64,000 bases of DNA from an uncultured Lachnospiraceae bacterium (GCA_910587765.1 CAJUNR010000001.1:94159-158158); one strand, 5' to 3'. Positions 15,832-24,812 are shown, counted from the first letter of the stretch. The notes: generated by a model from the letters alone, not told the origin. Program-made: numbers and translations.

Positions 15832-16325
15832 GCCGCAATCCTGCCTTTCTCAGGCAGAGATCGAGCAGAGAAGAAAGCTTCCCTGCCCGCCGCACGGGAT
15901 ACGTGCTGCAAAGCCGTAAATTTCCCTGCGCACCCCTGCGCAGAAAACGCCGGCCTCCGCCTGTCCCTGCGCAGAAAACGCCGGCTATGCCCGGAGAGAA
16001 ATGCTCCAATCCTTCTGTATTCCTGCGGCGTACACCCATATTCCCGGCGAAATGCTCTGGCAAACGACTGCTGGGAACCATATCCCGCCTCCAATGCGAT
16101 CTCAACGACCGGCTGCTCCGTTTCCGCCAGCTTCGCAGCCGCACTCTCCAGCCGTCTGCTCCGGATGTATCTGCGGACAGTCATACCGGTATCCGCTTTG
16201 AATACCCGCGCCAGATAAAATCTGGAATAATGCAGTTCTTCCGCCAGTTTCTCCAGCGTCAGATTCTGATCCGGATGGGATTCGATATAAGAAACAATTT
16301 TGTTGGTCACTGATCTGCTACTCAT
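15828..16325 (-). CDS. AraC-family regulator with a repeat-derived C-terminal tail
   Basis: 165 residues from the ATG preceded by AAGGAG at 7 bases; a longer frame to 16400 has no such site. Residues 1-105 are the two AraC helix-turn-helix motifs (LTLEKLAEELHYSRFYLARVF; ALEAGYGSQQSFARAFRREYG) with no ligand-binding domain. Residues about 112-165 are an Arg-rich tail encoded by a 31-base direct repeat and by a dispersed repeat also found at 57101-57165, so it looks added by repeat insertion. It overlaps clpP by four bases. Regulatory target unknown. Confidence 0.85.
   Translation of the reverse strand: MSSRSVTNKIVSYIESHPDQNLTLEKLAEELHYSRFYLARVFKADTGMTVRRYIRSRRLESAAAKLAETEQPVVEIALEAGYGSQQSFARAFRREYGCTPQEYRRIGAFLSGHSRRFLRRDRRRPAFSAQGCAGKFTALQHVSRAAGREAFFSARSLPEKGRIAA
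15878..15942. repeat. Dispersed 65-bp palindromic repeat, copy A (inside the AraC gene)
   Basis: 57 of 65 bases match copy B at 57101-57165 by hand count, including CTTCCCTGCCCGCCGC and TTTCCCTGCGCACCCC. A preceding arm at 15863-15873 pairs with CTTCCCTGCCC with two changes that become G-U pairs on the minus strand. It codes for AraC residues about 128-150. Confidence 0.65.
15935..15985. repeat. Two 20-bp direct repeats, period 31
   Basis: CCTGCGCAGAAAACGCCGGC occurs at 15935-15954 and again, identical, at 15966-15985. The first copy overlaps the end of the dispersed repeat, so this is probably a local duplication after its insertion. The period is not a multiple of three, so the two copies are read in different frames of the AraC gene. 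Confidence 0.75.
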
Positions 16326-16401
16326 GGAAAATCTCCTTACGATTCTGAGTTTTTGCCGCGCCCCTTTTTCGCAGGGGGCTGCTGTCCGCCAGCATATCAT
16401 A

Positions 16402-17328
16402 CTATACGCCTGCCTGTCTTAGCAGCGATTGCCCTTTTTCAAGATATCTCCCATGCTCTTCCCGGTCCCGGGTGATGTATTCATAAGTCGCATAAAGCGG
16501 AGCGATGCGCTCCACAAGTCCGGACAGTCCCGGAGCCGTAAACGGTTCATGCCTGTCAATGGCAAAAATGTGTTCGTACATTTTGCAGAACCGTTCCTCA
16601 GGGTCCTCGGGAAGCGGTCCGGGAGCGCTCAGCCAGTCCCGCACATACGCTCCGGTCAGGGACTGATGAATATGGAGTCCTTTTATCCGGGACGCCAGTT
16701 CCCCGTGGCGGTCGAGCATGGCGTGCAGCGCAGCGACCGCCTCCTCCCCGGAGGCAGGCACCGGGTCCGTGTGCATATAATGCCCCGTATCCAGCATCAG
16801 CCCTTTCTTTTCATAATGCACGCCGTCCAGCAGACGCCCGGTACAGGCCGGTGAGCGGAAGGTGAGGCCGGGCCACCACAGGTTTTCCATCAGAAACCAG
16901 AAGGAATAACCCTGCCCGTCCAGCAGTTCATTGATCAGGGAACAGGAGGCGTCGATCACTTCCTCGTCGGTATGTGTCATCCGGTACGTCCAGCTCTCCT
17001 CAGCGCTGATCTGCGTCACATGGAAAACCACATACTCCGCTCCCATCCGCTCTGCATACTGAAGGTCCCTCCGATAATGCGCCGCCACGGAGTCCCGTTC
17101 CATTCCCATCCAGTCTGCGATGCTGCACGTATGCACGCCCACTACCATATCCGGTTGCAGAAGCGGACAGGTATCCGGAGGCGCCCATCTCCCGTTTCTC
17201 TCACAGGGCAGCGGCATCACTTCCAGCCCGTTCAGACCGTATTTCCGGTAAAATCCTCTCAAGTCCTCAGCAGAAGCATACCGCTGTACATCATCCTGTG
17301 AGGTGGTAAAATTCATCTGAAACTTCAT
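16402..17328 (-). CDS. Sugar phosphate isomerase/epimerase-like TIM barrel protein
   Basis: 308 residues from the ATG with GGAG 8 bases upstream; the frame stays open to 17526 but that part crosses a palindromic element and is not protein-like. It belongs to the xylose isomerase-like (AP endonuclease 2) superfamily: barrel strands with likely metal ligands in LMENLWWPG (Glu), MLDTGHYMHT (Asp, His) and KGLHIHQS (His). Function within the superfamily cannot be assigned. It precedes the AraC gene on the same strand by 76 bases, so the three genes TIM barrel - araC - clpP may form one transcript. Confidence 0.85.
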   Translation of the reverse strand: MKFQMNFTTSQDDVQRYASAEDLRGFYRKYGLNGLEVMPLPCERNGRWAPPDTCPLLQPDMVVGVHTCSIADWMGMERDSVAAHYRRDLQYAERMGAEYVVFHVTQISAEESWTYRMTHTDEEVIDASCSLINELLDGQGYSFWFLMENLWWPGLTFRSPACTGRLLDGVHYEKKGLMLDTGHYMHTDPVPASGEEAVAALHAMLDRHGELASRIKGLHIHQSLTGAYVRDWLSAPGPLPEDPEERFCKMYEHIFAIDRHEPFTAPGLSGLVERIAPLYATYEYITRDREEHGRYLEKGQSLLRQAGV

Positions 17329-17506
17329 AACCGCATCTCCCGCAATCGTCCCTGAACAAGATACATCCGTTTTCGGGCGCTCCGCCGTCTGCCGGCCCGT
17401 TTCATTTGAACGCCCGTGTACACAAAAAGAAAGTCTTCTGTATTTATTATAACAGAGACTTTCTTTTCTTACATCCTGTTTTTTAAGCCGTTTCTTTTCA
17501 CAACTT

Positions 17507-17569
17507 CGCCGGTTTTCAGCCCGCATCGGGCGTCCGGGTAACGTGGATGTGAAAGGAAGCTGAAAACCG
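17507..17569. repeat. Palindromic element, short form lacking the 131-bp core
   Basis: CGCCGGTTTTCAGC runs straight into CCGCATCGGGCGTCCGGGT and then ATGTGAAA. These are the same sequences that flank the structured core at 47326-47456 and 54917-55047. CGGTTTTCAGC (17510-17520) and GCTGAAAACCG (17559-17569) are perfect inverted repeats. It looks like an unfilled or excised version of the element. Confidence 0.55.
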
Positions 17570-17580
17570 TTCTCCCCCGT

Positions 17581-19587
17581 CTACGGCTCCCGCAGCCGGA
17601 ATCTGGTCACCAGATCGCGCAGCATGGACGCCTGGCCGGACAGCTCTTCGCTCGCGGAAGCGCTCTCCTCCGCAGTGGCCACGTTAGTCTGAACAACCGT
17701 GGAAATCTGCTCGATTCCGCGGGTGATCTCCTCCGTATTGGCATCCTGCTGCCTGGTATAAGACGCAATCCCCTCGATCAGGCTGCTCATCTCGTCCGCA
17801 CGAGCCACCACCGCCAGCATGGAATCCGCCGTGTCCCTGACTGCCTGCACACCTTCCTCCATGGAGTCCACGGTCTGTCCCAGCAGGACGGTCGTCTCCT
17901 GCGCCGCCTCCGAGGATTTTCCGGCCAGAGTACGGACTTCATCGGCCACAACCGCAAAACCTTTCCCTGCGGATCCCGCCCGGGCCGCCTCCACCGCCGC
18001 GTTCAGAGCAAGAATATTGGTCTGGAAAGCAATGTCTTCGATCGTCTTGACGATTTTATGGATCTCCGCGGACCGGTCACTGATGCGCTGAATCACGGTC
18101 GTCAGATTCTGCATCTTATCGTTGCTGGCCAGCAGGCCTTCCTTCACTTCCTGGGAAATATGGCTGGCCTGCTCCGCGCCTTTGGCAATTTTATGTACAC
18201 TGTCGGAAACCGCGCCGATATGGGTGGCCAGGCTGTCCACCTCCGCCGCCTGTTCCGTCGAACCCTGCGACAGCGCCGTCGCACCGTTGGCAACCTGCTG
18301 CGAACCCGCAGCCACATCCCTGGACGCCGCATGCAGCTGCCCCATGGTCCGGTTCAGTTCGCGCGAAATCTCATCCAGAGCGGCCTTGATCTTTTCAAAT
18401 TCGCCGGTATATTCATTTTTCAGCGTAAAGCTCAGATTTCCCCCTGCGATCTCCCGCAGCGCATCCGAGATCTCGTCAATATAGACCACATACTCCCGAA
18501 GCCGGAGCGTCACCTTGTTGAAATCATCCGCCAGAACGCCCAACTCATCTCTGGACTGATACTGAATGGACTGCTCCAGTTCCCCTTCGGCGATGCGGGT
18601 AGCCGCAAGGCTCAACTCCCTGACCGGACGGCCAATGACCCGCCGAACCTGTATGACCACCAGAACAATCAGCAGCAGTACCGCCAGCACCGCCACCAGC
18701 AGCATGCTGGCCGTCAGCTGCTGCAGTTCCAGCAGCACCTCGCCCCGGGAGACATAGGCTACCGCGACCCAGTCGCTGCCCGGAACCGGCTCCACCTGAA
18801 TATAAGTATCGCCGTAAAGAGACAGCCCCGTCTTTCCGCTGCCGATCTGCTCTCCGGCATAGGCATACATCCCCTCGCCCATCCCGCTCAAACTCTGTCC
18901 AGTAACGGCTTTGTCCTTATGTCCGATGATGGTATCCGTCCGGGTATCCACCAGAAAGATCCCGCCGGTGTCTTCGATCTGCACCCCGCTGACGATCCGC
19001 GAGATGGAATCCAGATACACATCCGCCGCCGCCACGCCGCGCACGGCACCGTTTCCGTCCTTGAGCATCCCGGAGGCGCCCACGACGTAGGACTGGCTGT
19101 CCTCGTCAAAGTACACGTCGCCGAGGATGAACGCCTCCGACTGCAGGCCGTCCTGATACCAGCTCTTCGCCGTGGCGTCAAAGTCCGGCCCCGGCACAAA
19201 AGAAGCATGATACAGCGAACCGTCCAGAAGCGCCACGTACAGTCCGGCCGGATATGCATCATTCTGCCCTGCCGTATGTTTGATGTAAGCCGTCATGTCG
19301 GGGATCTCCATATCTTCATATTCTATGGTATCCCTCTGAGTCTCCAGCATGGCCAGCGTACTGTTCATCCATGCTTTTGTCTCCTGAAGCGTACGCTCCG
19401 TCGTCGTCTGCAGAAGATCCTCGCTCTTGTCCAGCAGTGCGTGCGACATCTGAAAATACACGACCGCCAGCAGGACCGCCACAGCGATCACCACACTGCC
19501 CACGATGGCAAATACAAGCTTCCCGGTAATGCCAAAGCCTCTCCGGGCCGCTCCGGAGCGCTCCGCTTTTTCGTTGTTTGAACTCAT
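17581..19587 (-). CDS. Methyl-accepting chemotaxis protein with dCache sensor
   Basis: 668 residues from the ATG preceded by AAGGGAG. A membrane segment at about 25-47 is followed by a large extracellular double-Cache domain (about 60-285), a second membrane segment (about 290-315), HAMP (about 318-375) and a C-terminal signalling domain with the conserved tip GKGFAVVADEVRTLAGKSSEAAQET split around its hairpin. It should bind an extracellular ligand and feed a CheA/CheW array; no che genes lie beside it, although CheX- and CheY-like genes are at 23.8-24.6 kb. Single-gene unit. Confidence 0.93.
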   Translation of the reverse strand: MSSNNEKAERSGAARRGFGITGKLVFAIVGSVVIAVAVLLAVVYFQMSHALLDKSEDLLQTTTERTLQETKAWMNSTLAMLETQRDTIEYEDMEIPDMTAYIKHTAGQNDAYPAGLYVALLDGSLYHASFVPGPDFDATAKSWYQDGLQSEAFILGDVYFDEDSQSYVVGASGMLKDGNGAVRGVAAADVYLDSISRIVSGVQIEDTGGIFLVDTRTDTIIGHKDKAVTGQSLSGMGEGMYAYAGEQIGSGKTGLSLYGDTYIQVEPVPGSDWVAVAYVSRGEVLLELQQLTASMLLVAVLAVLLLIVLVVIQVRRVIGRPVRELSLAATRIAEGELEQSIQYQSRDELGVLADDFNKVTLRLREYVVYIDEISDALREIAGGNLSFTLKNEYTGEFEKIKAALDEISRELNRTMGQLHAASRDVAAGSQQVANGATALSQGSTEQAAEVDSLATHIGAVSDSVHKIAKGAEQASHISQEVKEGLLASNDKMQNLTTVIQRISDRSAEIHKIVKTIEDIAFQTNILALNAAVEAARAGSAGKGFAVVADEVRTLAGKSSEAAQETTVLLGQTVDSMEEGVQAVRDTADSMLAVVARADEMSSLIEGIASYTRQQDANTEEITRGIEQISTVVQTNVATAEESASASEELSGQASMLRDLVTRFRLREP

Positions 19588-19740
19588 ACCGTTTACTCCC
19601 TTCGTATGTCCATTTTCCACATTATCTGGAACGATTTTCCTTCACTGGAAAACAGATACAATCTCATTCAAATTATAGCAGAGGCGGCGGGAACAGGCAA
19701 GTATTTTCACAGTTTCCCGATACCGGCCGTATGACCTTCT

Positions 19741-20214
19741 TCAGCGCCTGTTCTTTCTTCTTTTTGCAGTCATGCTGCAGACGGTCATTTTCAGAACCAT
19801 CGTTGCTTTCATCATATCGGTGTGAAACGGAAAGTCTTCCGCATGATATTGTCTCATCAGAATTTTCAGTGCCGCATATTTTTCTTCCTCCGGTACTGTC
19901 CCGAGCGTTCCGTATCCGATCACACTTTCGTACGCCATCGTGCAGTTCATCCGCTCCCCGTCAAGAATCAGTTCGTGGCCGCAGTCCATCTCAAAGGCAG
20001 CTCTGGAATCCTTTTTGATTAAATCGAGCTTTTTCCCTTCCGCCGCACAATGAAAATACAGGAAAACCTGCCGCCCCTGCACTTCCAGTCCGAAATTCAT
20101 CGGAACGATATAAGGATAATCCCCGTCATGGAGCGCAAGCCTGCACACATCACACTTTCTGATAATATCGATCATCTCTTGAAAATCCGTAATCTCTCTG
20201 TCTTTTCTTCTCAT
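19741..20214 (-). CDS. Pyridoxamine 5'-phosphate oxidase family protein, NimA-like
   Basis: 157 residues from the ATG behind AGGAGG. The split-barrel flavin-binding fold is seen in CRLALHDGDYPYIVPMNFG and VFLYFHCAAEGKKLDLI, followed by CHELILDGERMNCTMAYESVIGYG written here in part only as its motif type. Members include 5-nitroimidazole reductases (Nim) and haem or FMN-binding proteins of unknown role. Substrate not readable. Stands alone, divergent from the hybrid kinase operon. Confidence 0.85.
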   Translation of the reverse strand: MRRKDREITDFQEMIDIIRKCDVCRLALHDGDYPYIVPMNFGLEVQGRQVFLYFHCAAEGKKLDLIKKDSRAAFEMDCGHELILDGERMNCTMAYESVIGYGTLGTVPEEEKYAALKILMRQYHAEDFPFHTDMMKATMVLKMTVCSMTAKRRKNRR

Positions 20215-20332
20215 GGTCCCCTCCTGTATGTTCCGTACGTCTTCATCCGCCGACGACACGTTTTATCTAAAGCTACATTATAGCAAAACGGTCCCTGTTT
20301 TACAATGAAGGAATTGCAGACGTCACTGTCTC

Positions 20333-20361
20333 TTGACATCGCCCCGAACTTGTAATATTGT
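20333..20361 (+). promoter_or_regulatory. Sigma-A promoter of the hybrid kinase operon
   Basis: TTGACA (20333), 17-base spacer, TATTGT (20356). The transcript would have a leader of about 115 bases before the kinase start at 20487. Confidence 0.7.
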
Positions 20362-20486
20362 ATTTTTAATATCAATATCTGTTCCTGTTCATCGTATACT
20401 CCCGCAGCTGCCGGCATATCGTCTGCGGGGAGAAGCAAAAAGCGGCCGCAGCCGCGGATCAGGACACAGACAGGAGGAAACGCAGT

Positions 20487-23360
20487 ATGGTAAATGTTGT
20501 CATCGCACTGGAATGTTTCGGCATCTGCCTGACAGCCGCCGCTTTATTTCTTCTGCTGAACGGGGAAGGCGCCAGAGAACAGAAGCTGCTGATCATTATG
20601 CTGTGCGGTTCCCTGGTACAGAATGTCGGTTATCTGCTGGAACTGACTGCGCCTGTGCTGGAAGCCGCCATGACCGCGGTGACAGTGGAAAAAATCGGCT
20701 GTGCTTTCACACCTCTTTGTTACTGCTGGTTTATTTGCATTTACTGTTCCAGGAAACCGCCGAAGACCCTTTTAAGGATTCTCTTCGCCGTCAGTTTTTT
20801 GTCTCTGCCTTCCGTCGTTTTCAACTGGTACGGTCTTTTCTACCGGGAAATCCGGTGGCTGCCGTACGGGGACGGATTTCATTACGTCAGCCTCAGCTAC
20901 GGCCCGCTGTATGTGTTCTTTCTGATTGGTCACATTATCATTCCCTATGCCCTTTGTATCTGCACCCTGATAAAAGCGGTCCGGGAGTGCACGGACCCGC
21001 AGGTCAGCCGTCAGTACTGGACCATCCTCGCCATTTCCAGCCTGCCTGTCCTTATCCTGATCGCCTATGTTTTCAAAATCGTAAGCGTATTTGACCTCAC
21101 GCCGGTGACGCTGACAATCTCCATGTCCATGGTCGTCATCGTCATCTGGGGCCGCCGTAATTACGATTTCCGTCATCTGGCGGCGGAGAAGGTGCTCGAG
21201 AGTATCGGCGACGGCGTAATCGCCCTGGACGACCATGACCGGCTGGTCAGCTACAACCGGGCGGCGGCGGATATTTTCACCGGTCTGGCCAACCACAGCC
21301 GGGGAGAGAGCATCCGGGTCGTGGAGGGCTTCCGCGAAGAACTGCTGGACGAGAACATTCCCCACAGCTTCTCCATCAGCGGACAGCATTATGAAAGCCA
21401 CAGCAAACATATCAAAGATGAAAACGGCAAAATCCAGGGCTGCGTGATCCTGATTCTGGACATGACCGATATCAAGGCCTATATCAACGAGATCAAGCGG
21501 GTTCGCCGTCAGGCGGAGAAAGCCAGCATTGCCAAAAGCGAATTTCTCGCAAACATGTCCCACGAAATCCGCACTCCGATGAACGCCATCATCGGGCTGA
21601 ACGATATCATTATGGAGGAATGCGGGGACACCGAGATCTACGCCTACGCCAAAGACGTGCAGTCCGCGGCGAAAAACCTGCTGACCATCATCAATGACAT
21701 TCTGGATCTGTCCAAGGTGGAAGCCGGCAAAATGGAACTGATGACGGTCAATTACTACATAAAATCCATGACCGACGAAATCATCGGAATCATGGACATG
21801 GCGGCTTCGCAAAAAGGACTGATCCTCAAATACGAGTGCGACGAGACCATCCCCTGCCGCTACCACGGCGACGACGGCCGTATCAAACAAATCCTGCTCA
21901 ACATCCTCAGCAACGCCATCAAATTTACGGAAAAAGGATATATCCGCGTCTACATTACCGGAAAACCCGGTAAGAATCCGGAGGAGGAGCTGCTCACCTT
22001 CTGCGTGGAGGACACCGGCCGCGGCATCCGGGATGAGGATCTTCCCAAGATTTTCGAGGATTTCCGGCAGGTGGACTCCAGACGGAACCGCAGTGCGGAG
22101 GGCACCGGGCTGGGGCTGGCCATCGTGAAACATCTGGCGGAACTGATGGGCGGCTCCGTCCAGGTGGAGAGCGTCTATGGAAAAGGAACCACCTTTACGG
22201 TCACGATCCCTCAGAAAATCGTGGACCGCCGGCCGGTTTCCGAGACGCCGGAACTGCCGCAGACCGAGCAGAAGATTACCGACATGTTTACTGCGCCCGG
22301 CGTGAAGGTGCTGATTGTGGACGACAATGTGATCAACCGCAAAGTGGCCCGGGGCTTTTTGAAAAGCTACGCTTTTGATCTGACCGAGGCGGAAAGCGGG
22401 CCGGAGGCGGTCGAACTGGTGGCTGCCAACCGGTATGATATTATTTTTATGGATCATATGATGCCGGATATGGACGGCGTCGAGGCGGCGGAAATCATCC
22501 GCAGAGACTGCGGCGAGAACGGGACCGCCCCTGTCATGATCGCGCTGACCGCCAATGCCATGGAAGGGATGCGGGAATATTTTCTGGAGAGAGGATTTCA
22601 GGATTTCATCGCCAAGCCGCTTGACAGGGTAGAACTGAACCAGCTTCTGCTGCGCTGGGTGCCGGAGAAATACCGTCAGGAAGAGGTCGAGGAAAAGGAA
22701 TCCAAACCGCTCAATCCGGCGGCCTTCCGGATTGAGGGAGTGGATATGGATGCCGTCATGCAGTATTATTCCGGCGATGAGGACGGCTTTGTCGAACTGC
22801 TGGATCTTTACTGCATCGACGGCAAACGCAAGACGGAACTCCTGTGCGAAGTAGTGGAATCCGATCTCTTTCGCTATCAGATCGAGGTACACGGTCTCAA
22901 GAGCGCCTCCGCCAATATCGGAGCCATGAAAGTCTCCGCCATGGCGCGCGGACAGGAAAATGCCGCCGTACAGGGGAACCGGGAGCTGATCAGCAGTCAG
23001 TTTCCATTGCTGCTGGCGGAATATCAAACTCTTCTGACGAACATCGAACAGTTTCTGGAGCAGCGCAGGCAGGAAAGCGGAAAGAAAGAAAAACTCCCCT
23101 GCCCGCCGGCTTTGGAATTGAGGGAACAGACGGCGGCCGCCCTGGAAGAACTGAAACATTTCCGGTCGCAGCAGTGTGCACAGCGGGTGGAAACCATGCT
23201 GGCCCACCAACTGCCCGAAAATGTGGCGGAGCGCCTTTTGGAAATCCAAAAGCAGTTGAAATTATATGAAGACGATTATGCGGAGGAGCTGCTTGGCCGG
23301 CTGCTCGGCATACTGGAAAGGGAGGAAGAAGCAAATGAGTCAAATGGAAGAAATCTCTAA
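20487..23360 (+). CDS. Hybrid sensor histidine kinase with 7TM sensor, receiver and HPt
   Basis: 957 residues. Residues 1-220 hold about seven membrane helices of the 7TM histidine kinase N-terminal type. A PAS-like region follows (about 235-330, ALDDHDRLVSYNRAA). HisKA has His359 in NMSHEIRTPMNAI; the ATPase domain has DTGRGI and GTGLGLAIV. A receiver has Asp656 in FMDHMMPDMDG, and a C-terminal HPt has His802 in VHGLKSASANIG. This is a complete phosphorelay in one membrane protein. AGGAGG precedes the ATG. First gene of an operon with a receiver, a CheX-like protein and a CheY-like receiver. Confidence 0.95.
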   Translation: MVNVVIALECFGICLTAAALFLLLNGEGAREQKLLIIMLCGSLVQNVGYLLELTAPVLEAAMTAVTVEKIGCAFTPLCYCWFICIYCSRKPPKTLLRILFAVSFLSLPSVVFNWYGLFYREIRWLPYGDGFHYVSLSYGPLYVFFLIGHIIIPYALCICTLIKAVRECTDPQVSRQYWTILAISSLPVLILIAYVFKIVSVFDLTPVTLTISMSMVVIVIWGRRNYDFRHLAAEKVLESIGDGVIALDDHDRLVSYNRAAADIFTGLANHSRGESIRVVEGFREELLDENIPHSFSISGQHYESHSKHIKDENGKIQGCVILILDMTDIKAYINEIKRVRRQAEKASIAKSEFLANMSHEIRTPMNAIIGLNDIIMEECGDTEIYAYAKDVQSAAKNLLTIINDILDLSKVEAGKMELMTVNYYIKSMTDEIIGIMDMAASQKGLILKYECDETIPCRYHGDDGRIKQILLNILSNAIKFTEKGYIRVYITGKPGKNPEEELLTFCVEDTGRGIRDEDLPKIFEDFRQVDSRRNRSAEGTGLGLAIVKHLAELMGGSVQVESVYGKGTTFTVTIPQKIVDRRPVSETPELPQTEQKITDMFTAPGVKVLIVDDNVINRKVARGFLKSYAFDLTEAESGPEAVELVAANRYDIIFMDHMMPDMDGVEAAEIIRRDCGENGTAPVMIALTANAMEGMREYFLERGFQDFIAKPLDRVELNQLLLRWVPEKYRQEEVEEKESKPLNPAAFRIEGVDMDAVMQYYSGDEDGFVELLDLYCIDGKRKTELLCEVVESDLFRYQIEVHGLKSASANIGAMKVSAMARGQENAAVQGNRELISSQFPLLLAEYQTLLTNIEQFLEQRRQESGKKEKLPCPPALELREQTAAALEELKHFRSQQCAQRVETMLAHQLPENVAERLLEIQKQLKLYEDDYAEELLGRLLGILEREEEANESNGRNL

Positions 23361-23760
23361 AAAACGAGTACTGGCGGTAGACGACGACGTCATTATCCTC
23401 ACGCGGATCTCCAGTATTCTGCGGAATGATTACGAGCTGGTGACGGTCAATTCAGGAATGCGCGCCCTGAGATATCTGAAACTGGAGCAGCCGGATCTGA
23501 TTCTTCTGGATATCCGCATGGCCCAGCAGGACGGCATCGAGACACTGCGGGAAATACGCAATATGGAAGAATGCAGAAACATACCGGTGATCATGCTGAC
23601 CGGCGTGGAGAATAAGGATACGGTTGTGGAGAGCGCCAGACTGGGCATCTGCGATTACCTGCTGAAACCTTTTTCTTCCGTCGAGCTGCTGAAACGAATC
23701 CGCCGGGTTTTTGAAGAAGAAGAAAAAGACGGAAGACCGACGGAAAATGAAGAATCGTGA
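23335..23760 (+). CDS. Stand-alone response regulator receiver
   Basis: 141 residues from the ATG with GGGAGG 9 bases upstream; it overlaps the kinase end by 26 bases. The receiver shows VDDDVII, phosphoacceptor Asp59 in LLLDIRMAQQDG, and LLKPFSS. The C-terminal 15 residues are charged and not a DNA-binding domain, so it acts through protein contacts. Likely a target of the upstream HPt domain. Confidence 0.9.
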   Translation: MSQMEEISKKRVLAVDDDVIILTRISSILRNDYELVTVNSGMRALRYLKLEQPDLILLDIRMAQQDGIETLREIRNMEECRNIPVIMLTGVENKDTVVESARLGICDYLLKPFSSVELLKRIRRVFEEEEKDGRPTENEES

Positions 23761-23781
23761 AAAAGAAAGGAAAATGATCAT

Positions 23782-24270
23782 ATGAACACTGCTATGACCA
23801 AAGAAGAACTGGAGAAAATACTGGACCAGGCGGTCCAGGACGTGACGGAATGTACCGCAGGCGTGCGCCTGCATCAGGGCGTGCAGTCCCCCGGTGAAGA
23901 CCTGTGTACGGTGCAGATTACATTTGACAGAGGGTTCCGCACCAGCCTTACGCTCTGCGCCGACACCGGACTTCTGTACCGTATGGCAAGCAATTCTTTC
24001 CATGAAGAATCGGTCAGTCCTGAGGATCTGGAAGAATTCAGCAAAGAGTATTTCAATGTTCTCTGCGGCCGGATTGCCGGAGCCATGTTTCAGGCCACAC
24101 AGATTCCGGCTCATTTCGGCCCGCCCGTATTTTATCACGGACGCTATGAGCCTGAGGGGAGCGAAGTACAGTTTATGCTGACCTATTCCGACGAGAACTG
24201 CGGAGGCGCACAGTTTATTCATCATGTACCGCTTTCCGGTGAAAATGAGACTGTTTCAGAGGAATGTTAA
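23782..24270 (+). CDS. CheX-like chemotaxis phosphatase domain protein
   Basis: 162 residues. The CheC/CheX/FliY-type motif is EYFNVLCGRIAGAMF, where Glu and Asn are the residues that act on phosphorylated receivers in the family. There is one such helix, as in CheX. It lies between two receiver genes, 21 bases after the first and 18 before the second, so dephosphorylation of one of them is the natural guess. Sequence is otherwise divergent, so the assignment rests on this motif and the context. Confidence 0.65.
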   Translation: MNTAMTKEELEKILDQAVQDVTECTAGVRLHQGVQSPGEDLCTVQITFDRGFRTSLTLCADTGLLYRMASNSFHEESVSPEDLEEFSKEYFNVLCGRIAGAMFQATQIPAHFGPPVFYHGRYEPEGSEVQFMLTYSDENCGGAQFIHHVPLSGENETVSEEC

Positions 24271-24288
24271 GAGAGGAGTGCATACAAA

Positions 24289-24651
24289 ATGAGCAAACGT
24301 ATTATGGTGGTTGATGATTCCAGGCTGGTGCGGGTTCAGCTTGGCGACGTTCTGGAGGGTACGGATTACGAGATCGCCGCATATGTCCGAAGCGGGGAGG
24401 ACGCGATCGCCCAGTATGATGAAGTAAAGCCCGATCTTGTGACCATGGATATTATCATGCAGGGAATGGACGGACTGGACGCTTCCGAAATCATTCTGAA
24501 GGAACATCCGGACGCCAGAATCGTCGTCGTCTCCTCTCTGGCTTATGACGATACGTTTGAGAAGGCGAAGGCCATCGGCGTCAAGGGCTTTGTGGACAAG
24601 CCGTTTCATAGGGAACAACTGCTCAAGGTGTTTGAGCAGGCGCTCGGCTGA
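24289..24651 (+). CDS. CheY-like response regulator
   Basis: 120 residues, a receiver with no output domain: VVDDSRLVR at the N-terminus, Asp54 in VTMDIIMQGMDG, the conserved Ser pair in VVVSSLAYDD and Lys in VDKPFHRE. Closely resembles CheY-type proteins. Last gene of the four-gene operon, followed by a hairpin. It may link the hybrid kinase to motility or another protein target. Confidence 0.93.
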   Translation: MSKRIMVVDDSRLVRVQLGDVLEGTDYEIAAYVRSGEDAIAQYDEVKPDLVTMDIIMQGMDGLDASEIILKEHPDARIVVVSSLAYDDTFEKAKAIGVKGFVDKPFHREQLLKVFEQALG

Positions 24652-24679
24652 GGAGGCGGGAACCCAGGTTCCCGCCTCC
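24652..24679 (+). terminator. Terminator of the hybrid kinase operon
   Basis: GGAGGCGGGAAC and GTTCCCGCCTCC pair perfectly over 12 bp around CCAG, directly after the CheY-like stop codon. The T-run is weak. Confidence 0.7.
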
Positions 24680-24812
24680 TTCGTCGTAGTTCCTGTTCGT
24701 CTTCCGTAGAAGACCCGCTCCTCTTTTCCGTTCCGATGATCAGACGGAGGATACGTAGAATTGGCTGGAAAAATGAAAACGGCAGAATACAAAAATACGC
24801 AGAAACTACCAG

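Noticed and set aside
16326..16400. Longer AraC start at 16400
   Set aside because: No ribosome binding site there, whereas AAGGAG stands 7 bases before the ATG at 16325.
18058..19581. 507-codon plus-strand frame over the chemoreceptor
   Set aside because: Antisense to an unmistakable MCP; the translation is rich in His, Arg and Gln with no domain.
20772..23249. 825-codon minus-strand frame over the hybrid kinase
   Set aside because: Antisense shadow; the plus strand has HisKA, ATPase, receiver and HPt motifs in one frame.
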